A program made the position numbers and the translations under genes. A DNA stretch of 64,000 nt, taken from positions 1 to 64,000 of the forward strand of contig NZ_JAUCYU010000003.1 in NCBI RefSeq assembly GCF_030373445.1, given 5' to 3'. This DNA is from Roseovarius sp. (GTDB taxonomy: Bacteria; Pseudomonadota; Alphaproteobacteria; Rhodobacterales; Rhodobacteraceae). Shown one piece after another: positions 34,451 through 43,827 of this stretch. Below the pieces are notes generated by a model that was not told where the DNA came from, made no database searches, and worked only from the letters and a program-made list of their open reading frames with translations. Position 1 is the stretch's first letter, and every line of letters starts with the position of its first letter.

Positions 34451-36787
34451 TTACTTCTTCTCCATTGCCTCGCGAAGCGCAGCGCCGAACGATCCCGTCG
34501 AATCCGGCTCCGCGCGTGTTTCGTTCTCCTTTTTCGAACGTTTTTGCTTACCAGGGCCCCGTGGCTTCCCACGACTCCCTGCGGGCGGATTTCCGGACTG
34601 GTCGTGGCCCCCCTTGGGCTGGTCGGCTTGTTTGCGCATGCTGAGTCCGATCCGGTTTCGCGGAACATCGACCTCCATCACGCGCACCTGGACGACATCC
34701 CCGGCCTTCACCACCTCGTGCGGATCCTTGACGAACCTGTCCGCCAATTGGCTGACGTGAACGAGGCCGTCCTGGTGGACCCCGATATCCACGAATGCAC
34801 CGAAGGCGGCGACGTTGGTGACGGTGCCTTCCAGCCGCATGCCGGGCTTAAGGTCAGTGACCTCGTTTACATCTTCCGCGAACGTCGCTGTCTTGAAGGA
34901 GGGTCGCGGATCTCGTCCGGGCTTTTCCAGCTCGCCAAGGATGTCGCGAACAGTGGGCAGGCCGAAACGGTCATCGACGAACCTCTCGGGCTCAACGCGC
35001 CGGAGGGTTTCCGGGTTGGACTGAATGGCGCGGAGGTCGCGCCCGCAGGCAATGACGATCTGTCGAGCAAGGTCATAGGCCTCCGGGTGAACTGACGAAG
35101 CATCCAACGGCTCCTTGCCATCCCGGATCCGCAGAAAGCCCGCGCATTGTTCAAAGACTTTGGGTCCCAAGCGGGGAACCTTGAGGAGTGCGTCGCGCGT
35201 GCGGAACGGACCATGTTCGTCCCGGTAGGCCACGATAGCCTCCGCGAGACCCGCGGTGAGACCCGAGACATGGGCCAGGAGGGGTGCGGAGGCTGTGTTC
35301 AGGTCGACACCGACGGCATTCACTGCGTCCTCCACAACAGCATCCAGGGCCAGGGAGAGGCGCTTCTGATCGACGTCGTGCTGATATTGCCCGACACCGA
35401 TCGCATTTGGCTCGATTTTCACCAGTTCGGAGAGCGGATCCTGCAGCCTGCGGGCGATAGAGACGGCCCCCCGCAGCGAGACATCGAGGTCGGGGAATTC
35501 TTTCGCGGCGTTCTCTGAGGCGGAGTAAACCGACGCCCCGGCTTCGCTGACGATGACTTTCGCGGGCTTTGCGGTGCCTTTCGGCATAGATACGAGCGCG
35601 TCGGCAACCATCTTGTCGGTCTCCCGCGACGCGGTGCCGTTGCCTATCGCGATGAACGCTATACCATGGCGCTTGACTAGTTCGACGATCTTCGCCTGTG
35701 CCCCGCGCAGATCCTTGCGGGGCTGAAACGGGTAGAGCGTGTCGGTTTCCAGAACTTTTCCGGTCGCGTCAATGACGGCAGCCTTCACGCCGGTACGGAT
35801 GCCCGGGTCGAGCCCGAGGGTCGGCTTTGCGCCGGCAGGAGCTGCCAACAGCAGATCCTTGAGGTTCCGAGCAAAGACCGCGATCGCCTCCTCGTGCGCC
35901 CGGGCACGAAGATCAGCAAGAAGGTCAGTCGTGAGCGTCAAGGAGATCTTCGACTTCCAGGCATGACTGGCGGCCTCCCGGAGCCATTGATCTCCAGCCC
36001 CCGTGCCGACGGGCTCAAGTGCCTTGGCAACCATGGCCTCACAACGAGGCTTGCCGATCTCAATGTCCGGACCGATATCAAAGCGGATCACGCCCTCGTT
36101 CACGGCGCGCATCAGGGCCAGGGCACGGTGCGCAGGCATGTCGGCCCATTTTTCCGTGCGATCGAAGTAGTCAGCGAATTTCGCGCCCACCGCCTCCTTT
36201 CCTTTGATGACCTTCGTCGTAACCAGGGCCTCCTTTTTGAGGTAGTCGCGAAGCTTCTTCCGAAGTTCCGCCGTCTCGGCGAGCTCTTCGACGATGATAT
36301 CCCTTGCGCCGCTAAGGGCCTCCTCCACGCTGGGGACGTTCTCATTGATAAACCGAGCAGCAATCTGTGCCGGGTTGGCGCTGCGGTCCGACAAGATGGC
36401 ATCGCGCAGTGGCCCCAACCCGTTTTCACGCGCAATCGTCGCCTTGGTGCGACGCTTGGGTTTGTAAGGCAGGTAGATGTCTTCCAACTCGGATTTGGTC
36501 TTGGCGTTGGCAATGGTACGCGCCAAGGCATCGGTGAGCTTGTCCTGCTCGCGGATCGATTTGAGGATTGCGTCTCTGCGATCGTCCAGGGCCCGCAGAT
36601 AGACAAGGCGTTCTGACAATGTGCGAAGCTGGGTGTCATCGAGGCCGCCGGTGGCCTCTTTCCGGTAACGGGCGACAAAGGGAACCGTTGCGCCGTCGTC
36701 GAGAAGGGTTACTGCGGCCGCGACCTGGGCAGGGCTGGCGGCAATTTCCTGGGCAATAGTCTGAGCAATACGGGCGGCTTGATCCAT
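34451..36787 (-). CDS. tex: Tex family RNA-binding/transcription accessory protein
   Basis: A 778-residue cytoplasmic protein with the full Tex layout: N-terminal helical HTH-like part (about 1-190), YqgF-like RNase H fold (about 320-450, [20 protein letters not shown]), helix-hairpin-helix repeats (about 480-560, [37 protein letters not shown]) and an S1 domain (about 645-715, [34 protein letters not shown]). A basic low-complexity tail follows ([17 protein letters not shown]). It is a housekeeping gene, well conserved and unrelated to the flanking catabolic operons. Confidence 0.95.
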   Translation of the reverse strand: MDQAARIAQTIAQEIAASPAQVAAAVTLLDDGATVPFVARYRKEATGGLDDTQLRTLSERLVYLRALDDRRDAILKSIREQDKLTDALARTIANAKTKSELEDIYLPYKPKRRTKATIARENGLGPLRDAILSDRSANPAQIAARFINENVPSVEEALSGARDIIVEELAETAELRKKLRDYLKKEALVTTKVIKGKEAVGAKFADYFDRTEKWADMPAHRALALMRAVNEGVIRFDIGPDIEIGKPRCEAMVAKALEPVGTGAGDQWLREAASHAWKSKISLTLTTDLLADLRARAHEEAIAVFARNLKDLLLAAPAGAKPTLGLDPGIRTGVKAAVIDATGKVLETDTLYPFQPRKDLRGAQAKIVELVKRHGIAFIAIGNGTASRETDKMVADALVSMPKGTAKPAKVIVSEAGASVYSASENAAKEFPDLDVSLRGAVSIARRLQDPLSELVKIEPNAIGVGQYQHDVDQKRLSLALDAVVEDAVNAVGVDLNTASAPLLAHVSGLTAGLAEAIVAYRDEHGPFRTRDALLKVPRLGPKVFEQCAGFLRIRDGKEPLDASSVHPEAYDLARQIVIACGRDLRAIQSNPETLRRVEPERFVDDRFGLPTVRDILGELEKPGRDPRPSFKTATFAEDVNEVTDLKPGMRLEGTVTNVAAFGAFVDIGVHQDGLVHVSQLADRFVKDPHEVVKAGDVVQVRVMEVDVPRNRIGLSMRKQADQPKGGHDQSGNPPAGSRGKPRGPGKQKRSKKENETRAEPDSTGSFGAALREAMEKK

Positions 36788-37047
36788 GGAGAGAATTTCG
36801 ATCCTGATTCGAGGTGTCGCAAGGCACCCCCGTCGGAGGGGCTTGTGTGGGTCCTGCAGGATATTGTCTCCTGCTGCCCTCGACCAGAGGCGTTTTCGGG
36901 AACGGAAGTGGCACTTGGTGCCATGTCGTTCGAGGTCCCGGAAAAAAGCGGTTACATATCACGCAAATTCCGCGCAGACCCATTCAGCTTGAGACAAGAT
37001 ATCATTTCATTGCCGGACTTCGACTTATTGGACATTCCTTGCCCCGA

Positions 37048-38664
37048 TCAGGAACGTCGAAACTGTTCCAGCCATCCTGAATCTATTTCTGGGACGGATT
37101 TGACTAGCTTTTCCGTGTAGGGCTCGAAAGGCGGACTGAACACGACATCGCGTGAACCTCGGTCGACGATTCTTCCCTTGCTCATCACGATAACCTCGTC
37201 GGATATAGCCTTGGCTGCCAACACGTCATGCGTAATGAAGATATAACTGGTACCCATTTCCTCCTGCACCCGGTTCAAAAGACGGATGATATCCTCTTGC
37301 ACAAGTTGATCCAGGGCCGACGTGACTTCGTCGCAGATCATGATTTCCGGCTCGGGCGCCAATGCGCGTGCAATGCAGACCCTTTGCTTTTGTCCTCCCG
37401 ATAATTCCTCCGGGTAACGTGAGGCAAGCGACGGGTCCAGTTCGACCATCGAGAGCAGTTCCTCCATCCTGCGACGCGCCTTTTCTCGCGGCAAACCCGT
37501 AAACCAACGCAGGGGACGCAGGATAATCTGACCGACGGTCTGCCGCGGGTTGAGGGCCGTGTCGGCCATTTGAAAAATCATCTGTACATGGCGAAGCTGT
37601 TCCTTGTTCCTGTTCTTCAAGTGGAGTGGAAGTCGCTTTCCGGCCAGCGTAACCTGTCCCTCCACATCTTTGACCACTCCCGAAATGCATCGTGCCAAGG
37701 TAGATTTGCCGGAGCCGGATTCTCCCAGAATCGAGACGGTTCGCCCCACCGGAACCGTAAGGCTGACATTGTCGAGCGCCTTGAACTTCCCGTAATAGGC
37801 CGTGAGGTTCTCGATGGTCAGCCTTGGCTCCGCCCCGATCTTTGCATTTCGTTCAATGTTCCTGACGGCCCAGAGAGATCTGGTGTATTCTTCCTTGGGC
37901 GCGTTAATCATCTCTTGTGTTTCGGCCTCTTCAACCTCCTTGCCATGGCGCAAGACCTTGATCCGGTCTGCCATCTGGGAAACGACGGCAAGATCGTGAC
38001 TGATGTATATGGCACTGCTGCCCAGCGTGCGCATCGCGTCCTTGATCGACAGCAGCACTTCGACCTGCGTGGTGACATCAAGTGCCGTCGTCGGTTCGTC
38101 GAAAACTATGAGTCCCGGCTCAGGAACCATCGCCATGGCCGTCATCACCCTTTGAAGCTGACCGCCTGAGACTTGATGCGGAAACCTCGAGCCAATGGTT
38201 TCAGCCCCGGGAAGGCGGAGCGTGCCAAATAGCTTGATCGCATGACGGCGCGCCTTTGTACCGTTCCAGCCACGCTTTACCAACGAGGTTTCAATCGTTT
38301 GACGGATCAAGCGATGTGCAGGATTGAAAGCGGCGGCCGCCGACTGTGCGACGTAGGTCATACGATTGCCGCGAAGGCGATTCAGCGTCTTAATGCCCGC
38401 GGCCCTCAAATCCTGCCCCTCGAACAGGATGGTTCCGCCCGATATCCGGCAGCCAGCCCGCGCATACCCCATGGAAGCCAGGCCCAGACTTGACTTTCCT
38501 GCCCCGGATTCGCCGATAAGGCCGAGAACTTCGCCAGGATAGACTTTTAAATCCACCCGGTCGACGATGGTGGTCCATCGATCGTTGCTGAACCCTTCGA
38601 TGACCACGCCTTGCATATCCACGAGCGGCTTGATCTCATTCTGGGCGGCAGCGTGATTATCCAT
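37048..38664 (-). CDS. Peptide-type ABC transporter, fused double ATP-binding protein
   Basis: A roughly 538-residue protein with two complete ATPase halves. The ATG at 38664 is chosen because GGAG lies at good spacing and it overlaps the permease stop by eight bases. The first half has Walker A GESGAGKSSLG, signature VSGGQLQRV and Walker B GLIVFDEPTTALD. The second has GESGSGKSTLAR, LSGGQKQRV and IMICDEVTSALD. It powers the dipeptide/opine-type importer formed with the two permeases and the binding protein upstream. Fused ATPases of this type (GsiA-like) replace separate DppD and DppF. Confidence 0.93.
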   Translation of the reverse strand: MDNHAAAQNEIKPLVDMQGVVIEGFSNDRWTTIVDRVDLKVYPGEVLGLIGESGAGKSSLGLASMGYARAGCRISGGTILFEGQDLRAAGIKTLNRLRGNRMTYVAQSAAAAFNPAHRLIRQTIETSLVKRGWNGTKARRHAIKLFGTLRLPGAETIGSRFPHQVSGGQLQRVMTAMAMVPEPGLIVFDEPTTALDVTTQVEVLLSIKDAMRTLGSSAIYISHDLAVVSQMADRIKVLRHGKEVEEAETQEMINAPKEEYTRSLWAVRNIERNAKIGAEPRLTIENLTAYYGKFKALDNVSLTVPVGRTVSILGESGSGKSTLARCISGVVKDVEGQVTLAGKRLPLHLKNRNKEQLRHVQMIFQMADTALNPRQTVGQIILRPLRWFTGLPREKARRRMEELLSMVELDPSLASRYPEELSGGQKQRVCIARALAPEPEIMICDEVTSALDQLVQEDIIRLLNRVQEEMGTSYIFITHDVLAAKAISDEVIVMSKGRIVDRGSRDVVFSPPFEPYTEKLVKSVPEIDSGWLEQFRRS

Positions 38665-39511
38665 TTGGTGTATCTCCGTCAGACAACAGGAACCAGTCGA
38701 CAAGCGCGTTCACGGAAACAGTAATCAACGCGATCACGATGGCAGGCACCAAGGGTGTGATACCGGCGCGCAGGTCGAACCGTGCAAACTGGATGAGGTT
38801 TGCATTCTCGCGAACCATCGACCCAAGATCGGCAGTGGGCGGCTGGACCCCCACCCCCAGGAACGACAGCGCAGCGATTGTCAGGAATACGAAGCAAAAG
38901 CGAAGACCGAATTCCGAAAGCATGGGGGCGGTGATATTCGGCGCCACTTCGCGCAGCATGATCCAAGGCAGGCGCTCGCCGCGCAACCGGGCGACTTCCA
39001 CGTAGTCCTGAACGACAACACCGTAGGAAACCGAGCGGGCCAATCGAAAGACCCGGGTGGATTCCAGCACTGCGATCACCACGATCAGATTCCAGATCGT
39101 GGACCCGAAAATAGACAACAGCATAAGCGCGAAGATCAGGCTGGGGATGGCCATAAGCACATCTGTAAGGCGCGCCAGAAGCTGATCAAGCACACCGCCA
39201 AGGATCGCTGCTATCAGGCCAAAAATCCCCCCGATCACGAATGCCAGCACCGTCGCGAGCAGGGCGATCAGGATGGAGTTTCGTGTTCCGTAGAGAAGTC
39301 GCGTGAGTATGTCCCTCCCGATCTGATCGGTCCCGAGCCAGTGCTCGGGGCTCCACGGGGCGAAAGGTTCGGGAAAAACCTGTGCCTCGCCATAAGGGGC
39401 GATCCATGGTGCGAACACGGATGTAAGCACCAACACCCCCAACAGAGCGCAAATAACGGTCAGGCGACCATGATTGAATGCAAGAGCCATGGTTTTCACG
39501 AGGGTACTCAT
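38657..39511 (-). CDS. Peptide-type ABC transporter permease (DppC-like)
   Basis: A 284-residue permease with six predicted membrane segments (for example LTVICALLGVLVLTSVFAPW near the N-terminus and VPAIVIALITVSVNALVDWF at the C-terminus). It has the DppC-type N-terminal WSPEHWLGTDQIGRDILTRL segment and the EAA loop YVEVARLRGERLPWIMLREV. It overlaps the DppB-like gene by four bases and the ATPase gene by eight, so the transporter is one transcription unit. It pairs with the DppB-like subunit in the membrane. Confidence 0.93.
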   Translation of the reverse strand: MSTLVKTMALAFNHGRLTVICALLGVLVLTSVFAPWIAPYGEAQVFPEPFAPWSPEHWLGTDQIGRDILTRLLYGTRNSILIALLATVLAFVIGGIFGLIAAILGGVLDQLLARLTDVLMAIPSLIFALMLLSIFGSTIWNLIVVIAVLESTRVFRLARSVSYGVVVQDYVEVARLRGERLPWIMLREVAPNITAPMLSEFGLRFCFVFLTIAALSFLGVGVQPPTADLGSMVRENANLIQFARFDLRAGITPLVPAIVIALITVSVNALVDWFLLSDGDTPNG

Positions 39512-40488
39512 TTTGGATGCAGCAGCCGCGGGTTGGTCATGATCGCGATGACATCGGCCAGAAGGTTCAGGACGATATACGTTCCCGCAAATACCAGGGC
39601 GCAGGTCTGTACGACGGGAATATCGCGCGACGTCACTGCATCGACCATCAACTGGCCGATACCCGGATATGCAAACACCACCTCCACCACGACCACCCCA
39701 ACGATGAGATACGCCAGGTTGAACGCGATGACAGTCGCGATTGGCGCCCAGGCGTTGGGAAGTACATGCACCAGCACAATCCGCCGGCGGGAGAGCCCTT
39801 TGAGTTTGGCGGTCTCGACATATGGCCGGGCCATCAGGTCATTCAGGGCCGCCCGTGTCATTCGCATCATATGCGCCATGATCACGATCGTCAGAGATGC
39901 CGCCGGCAGGGCCATGCGGCTCAGGCGTTCGTCCCAGGCCATGTCCGGCGACACGTTCGCTAGTGCCGGAAAGACCGGGAAGAGCGACGCAAGAAGAAGT
40001 ATCAATGCATAAGCGATAAGGAATTCCGGGAACGATATCGCGCCCAGGACCGTCCAGTTCAGGGCACGGTCGAACCATGTCCCGCGATACAAAACCGCGG
40101 CGAAACCCAGGCCAAGGGCAAGCGGCACGCTGATCGCGGCCGTGAGCCCCGCAAGCAAAATGGTATTGCTCATTCTCGGCGCCACGAGGTCGACGACGGC
40201 TCTTGAGCGGTCATAGCCGGACGAGGCCCGACCGGAGAACGACTGGCCGAAATCACCCTGTAGCGCATTCAAAAGCCAGTCGAAATAACGCACGAAAACC
40301 GGCTGATCCAGCTGGAGTTCAGCTCGGAAGGCACGCACGGTCTCTTCGGTGGCGGATTGACCCAGCACGGCTTGGGCAAAGTCGCCGGGCAACAATTCCA
40401 TTGCGCCAAAGATCACCATGGACGTGATGAGCAAGGTTACGATGCCAAGCAACAGACGCCCGGCGACGATTTTGGAAAGCGCGATCAT
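39508..40488 (-). CDS. Peptide-type ABC transporter permease (DppB-like)
   Basis: A 326-residue permease. The N-terminal segment LLLGIVTLLITSMVIFGAME, the GDFGQSF motif, the EAA loop YVETAKLKGLSRRRIVLVHV and the PNAWAPIATVIAFNLAYLIV ending are typical of DppB/OppB proteins. It lies about 75 bp downstream of the binding-protein gene and overlaps the DppC-like gene. Expression should follow the promoter upstream of 42163, which carries TTGATCA-type operator sequences. Confidence 0.93.
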   Translation of the reverse strand: MIALSKIVAGRLLLGIVTLLITSMVIFGAMELLPGDFAQAVLGQSATEETVRAFRAELQLDQPVFVRYFDWLLNALQGDFGQSFSGRASSGYDRSRAVVDLVAPRMSNTILLAGLTAAISVPLALGLGFAAVLYRGTWFDRALNWTVLGAISFPEFLIAYALILLLASLFPVFPALANVSPDMAWDERLSRMALPAASLTIVIMAHMMRMTRAALNDLMARPYVETAKLKGLSRRRIVLVHVLPNAWAPIATVIAFNLAYLIVGVVVVEVVFAYPGIGQLMVDAVTSRDIPVVQTCALVFAGTYIVLNLLADVIAIMTNPRLLHPK

Positions 40489-40564
40489 GACTCAGCTTCG
40501 GTTTGTGGTATCAACGGCGATTTAAGGCCCGGCGCCGGTTCACAGCGCCGGGTCGGCGCGAGCC

Positions 40565-42163
40565 CTATGCGAACCACCAGCGTTCCGCGATCTTGTTGCC
40601 GTCGAGATCCCAGTTGGCTGCCACTTGCTCGTCATGGTCCAGCTTGTTGCTCGCGGCCATGATGTAATTGGCGAACATCGGCACGATCACCCCGCCGTCA
40701 TCCCGCACGAGCGTCTGAGCCTCGGTGTAAAGCTGTTGCCGCTTGCCGGTGTCGAGCTCTGCCCTCGCCTGTTTGACAATCGAGTTGAATTTGTCAGCCG
40801 CCGGCGTATCCCGCCACGCGGTATCGTTCCACTCGGTGTCCGCCGTATAGGCCGTCGAGAACATCCAATCCTCGGTAGGGCGTCCGCCCCAGTAGCAGGC
40901 GCACCAGGGCTTCTTGTTCCATACGTTGGACCAATAGCCATCTGTCGGCTCACGAACGACTTCGATCTCGATCCCGGCTGTAGACGCCGAGGCGGACAAA
41001 AGCTGCGCGGCATCGACCGCACCTGCAAAGGCGGCATCCGATACGTGCAACTGCACCGGCCCGGCGTGGCCGGATTTTTCGAAATGGTGCCGCGCACGAT
41101 CCGGATCGTAGCTGCGCTGTTCCAGATCGTCGGCATGGTAGGCATTCGCCACGGCAATGGGGTGATCGTTACCCAAGACACCATGACCAAGCAGTATCTT
41201 ATCCAGCATTTCCTGCCGATTGATGGCGTATTTCATGGCCAGCCGCATATCGACATTGTCGAAGGGCGACGAGTCGAGACGCATCGGAAACGTGTAATGC
41301 TGCGTACCGGTAACCTCGAGGATGCTCAGGTTTGGGGCCCGGCTCATGATGCTGACCGTCTTCGGGTCGACGCGATCAATGACGTCGACATCGCCGTTCA
41401 GAACCGCGTTCTGCCGTGCGGTCACGTCAACAAGTGAAAGGATGGTTACGGAATCGAAATGCCCGCGTCCTTCCTTCCAGTAATTCGGATTTCGTGAAAA
41501 CTCCGCACGAACCCCCGGATCGAAGCGATCAAGCTTGTAAGCCCCTGTCCCGACACCGCCGGTGGCATCGATCATTCCATCTTCAGACGGCAGGATGACC
41601 AGGTGGAAATCGCTGGTCAGAAAGGCGAAGTCGGCGTTCGGCTCCGAAAGTTCGAATACGACACCGTCTTTTCCGTCACGGCGCACGCTTTCGACCGAGG
41701 ACAATAGCCCTTTGGCGGCCGAACGCGACCCGTCGCGAATGTGGTGCTCGAAGCTGGCGACGACATCGTCTGGTGTCAGCGTTTTCCCGTTATGAAACTC
41801 GACCCCTTTGCGAAGACGGAAATACCAGGTCTTGCCGTCCTCCGTTTCATGTTGCTCGGCCAGCTCATTCACCAGCGAGCCATCATTACCAACTTCCATG
41901 AGGTTGTTGGCATAGGTGTAATTGATGTTGATGGTCATGCCATGTTCGGTCGTCGCCGGATCCAGCGAGTCAGTGGTTGACCCGAACCCGGTTCCGACGC
42001 GCAGATGCCCGCCCGACTTTGGTGACGCAGCCCTGGCCGACCCCGGCAGAATGCCCTGCACGGCGGCGAAGGCGCCAAATCCACCAGCACTTTTCAGAAG
42101 GTCGCGCCGACCAAAATTCCGTGCTCCGCCGATCACCGACGATGCTCTGATCTTACCGTTCAT
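40565..42163 (-). CDS. Peptide/opine-type ABC transporter substrate-binding protein
   Basis: A roughly 532-residue family 5 binding protein. The ATG at 42163 (MNGKIRASSVIGG) has GGGAGA at correct spacing; the frame extends further to a TTG lying inside an operator-like palindrome, which is not a likely start. The signal region carries NFGRRDLLKSAGGFGAFAAV, a twin-arginine-type leader (RRDLLK). Body motifs are LRKGVEFHNGKTLTPDDVVA and LAMKYAINRQEMLDKILLGH. It closely resembles the orphan protein at 18405-19991. It is the first gene of the four-gene importer operon. Confidence 0.9.
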   Translation of the reverse strand: MNGKIRASSVIGGARNFGRRDLLKSAGGFGAFAAVQGILPGSARAASPKSGGHLRVGTGFGSTTDSLDPATTEHGMTININYTYANNLMEVGNDGSLVNELAEQHETEDGKTWYFRLRKGVEFHNGKTLTPDDVVASFEHHIRDGSRSAAKGLLSSVESVRRDGKDGVVFELSEPNADFAFLTSDFHLVILPSEDGMIDATGGVGTGAYKLDRFDPGVRAEFSRNPNYWKEGRGHFDSVTILSLVDVTARQNAVLNGDVDVIDRVDPKTVSIMSRAPNLSILEVTGTQHYTFPMRLDSSPFDNVDMRLAMKYAINRQEMLDKILLGHGVLGNDHPIAVANAYHADDLEQRSYDPDRARHHFEKSGHAGPVQLHVSDAAFAGAVDAAQLLSASASTAGIEIEVVREPTDGYWSNVWNKKPWCACYWGGRPTEDWMFSTAYTADTEWNDTAWRDTPAADKFNSIVKQARAELDTGKRQQLYTEAQTLVRDDGGVIVPMFANYIMAASNKLDHDEQVAANWDLDGNKIAERWWFA

Positions 42164-42186
42164 ATCCGAAGCTCTCCCTATTTTGT

Positions 42187-42220
42187 GATTCTTGATCAAA
42201 CATCATTCATTCTTGATCAT
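42187..42220. promoter_or_regulatory. Two TTGATCA-type palindromes, probable GntR operator
   Basis: GATTCTTGATCAA (42187-42199) and ATTCTTGATCAT (42209-42220) lie about 20-55 bases upstream of the binding-protein start, in the divergent gap facing the aldehyde dehydrogenase gene. The 13-base sequence GATTCTTGATCAA recurs exactly at 61399-61411, in front of the FCD-GntR gene. Symmetry, repetition and position support an operator; which regulator binds is inferred. Confidence 0.6.
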
Positions 42221-42336
42221 ATAATGTCAACGTTCGTTTCCCTTGCACTCACCCCGCAAGCACCGATTGACATCACCGCAAGCAAGTATCACTAATTGAG
42301 ATTAGTTGCGTTTTTTGGAATCAAAGGCAAGGGAAA

Positions 42337-43827
42337 ATGACGAAATCAATGACAAACCACCGACACCTGCTCGACACCCTGAGGATACAGGACAAGGCAA
42401 TCGTCGGAGGAGACCTGTGCCAATCCCTGTCGGGCGAATCGTTCAAAGTGATCGACCCTTCGACGGGCAAGGCCCATGTCGACATAACCCACTGCGGGCC
42501 GGAAGATATCGACCTTGCTGTAAAGTCTGCGCGCCGCGCTTTCGAGGCGGGGGCATGGTCCCGGATCTCGGCGACGGAACGCAAGACCACCCTTATGCGC
42601 CTCGCCAGCCTTATGCGCGAACATGCTGAAGAACTGGCATTGCTGGAAACACTCTGCGTCGGCAAACCCATAAACGATGCGCGCAGCGTTGATATCCCCG
42701 CGTCCTGCAACACACTGGCCTGGTTTGCCGAAGCAGCCGACAAGGTTTACGGCGAAGTCGCGCCCTCCGATGACAACTCCCTCGGTTTTGTCGAGCATGA
42801 ACCGCTTGGGGTCGTCGGGGCCGTCGTCCCTTGGAATCTCCCCTTGCTGATGACCATCTGGAAAATCGGCCCGGCACTGGCGACCGGAAACAGCGTCATC
42901 CTGAAGCCGGCGGAACAATCCCCCTTGTCGGCGCTCCGGCTCGGCCAGCTGGCCCTGGAAGCGGGCATCCCGGAAGGCGTGCTGAACGTCGTGCCGGGCT
43001 ACGGGGAAACCGTCGGGAAGGCGCTCGGTCTTCATCCCGGCGTCGACGCCATCGGCTTCACCGGATCGGCCGAGGTTGGCAAGCTCTTCCTCACCTACTC
43101 GGGTCAGAGCAACATGAAGCGCATCTGGCCCGAATGCGGGGGGAAATCGCCTCACATCGTCACCCGGAACTGCAAAGACTTGAAAAAGGCGGCCGCGGCC
43201 GTGGCGACCGGCATCTTCTTCAATCAGGGCCAGGTGTGCAACGCCGGTTCACGTCTGCTGGTGGACCGTCAGATCAAGCAGGAATTCCTCGCCCTCGTCC
43301 GCGAGGCCTCTTCAGACCTGATACCCGATGACCCGTTCCTGACCACAACCAAGCTTGGCGCGATTGTCAGCCGCCCGCAAATGGAACGCGTTCTGTCGTA
43401 CATCGAAACAGGTCGGAACGAGGGCGCAGACCTCGTGATGGGTGGCAAACAGGTCCGCCAGGATAGCGGCGGCTATTTCGTGGAACCGACGATTTTCGAC
43501 AATGTCACGAATAACATGACGATAGCCCGGGACGAAATCTTCGGCCCCGTCCTCGCAACCATCTCCTTCGATACTCTGGATGAAGCTATCGCGATTGCCA
43601 ACGACAGCATCTACGGCCTCGGCGCCGGCATCTGGACGGATGACCTGGACGAGGCATTGACGGCCTCGAAGCGGCTGCATGCCGGTACCGTCTGGATCAA
43701 CAATTTCGACGATGCAAACGTCACGGTGCCCTTCGGCGGCTTCAAACAGTCCGGCTTCGGGCGTGACAAGTCCCTGCACGCCCTTTCGAAATATACCGAC
43801 TTCAAGACCACTTGGATCGCAAAATGA
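42337..43827 (+). CDS. Aldehyde dehydrogenase, PuuC-like
   Basis: A 496-residue NAD(P)-dependent aldehyde dehydrogenase. The oxyanion Asn is in PWNLPLLMTIWKIGPALATG, the general base is Glu266 (WPECGGKSP) and the nucleophile Cys301 (FFNQGQVCNAGSR). Many stretches resemble gamma-glutamyl-gamma-aminobutyraldehyde dehydrogenase PuuC, such as EAADKVYGEVA, FTGSAEVGK and VPFGGFKQSGFGRDKSLHAL. It therefore probably oxidises an amino- or amido-aldehyde. It heads a rightward unit; its stop overlaps the ThDP enzyme start as ATGA. It shares a divergent promoter region with the ABC importer. Confidence 0.92.
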   Translation: MTKSMTNHRHLLDTLRIQDKAIVGGDLCQSLSGESFKVIDPSTGKAHVDITHCGPEDIDLAVKSARRAFEAGAWSRISATERKTTLMRLASLMREHAEELALLETLCVGKPINDARSVDIPASCNTLAWFAEAADKVYGEVAPSDDNSLGFVEHEPLGVVGAVVPWNLPLLMTIWKIGPALATGNSVILKPAEQSPLSALRLGQLALEAGIPEGVLNVVPGYGETVGKALGLHPGVDAIGFTGSAEVGKLFLTYSGQSNMKRIWPECGGKSPHIVTRNCKDLKKAAAAVATGIFFNQGQVCNAGSRLLVDRQIKQEFLALVREASSDLIPDDPFLTTTKLGAIVSRPQMERVLSYIETGRNEGADLVMGGKQVRQDSGGYFVEPTIFDNVTNNMTIARDEIFGPVLATISFDTLDEAIAIANDSIYGLGAGIWTDDLDEALTASKRLHAGTVWINNFDDANVTVPFGGFKQSGFGRDKSLHALSKYTDFKTTWIAK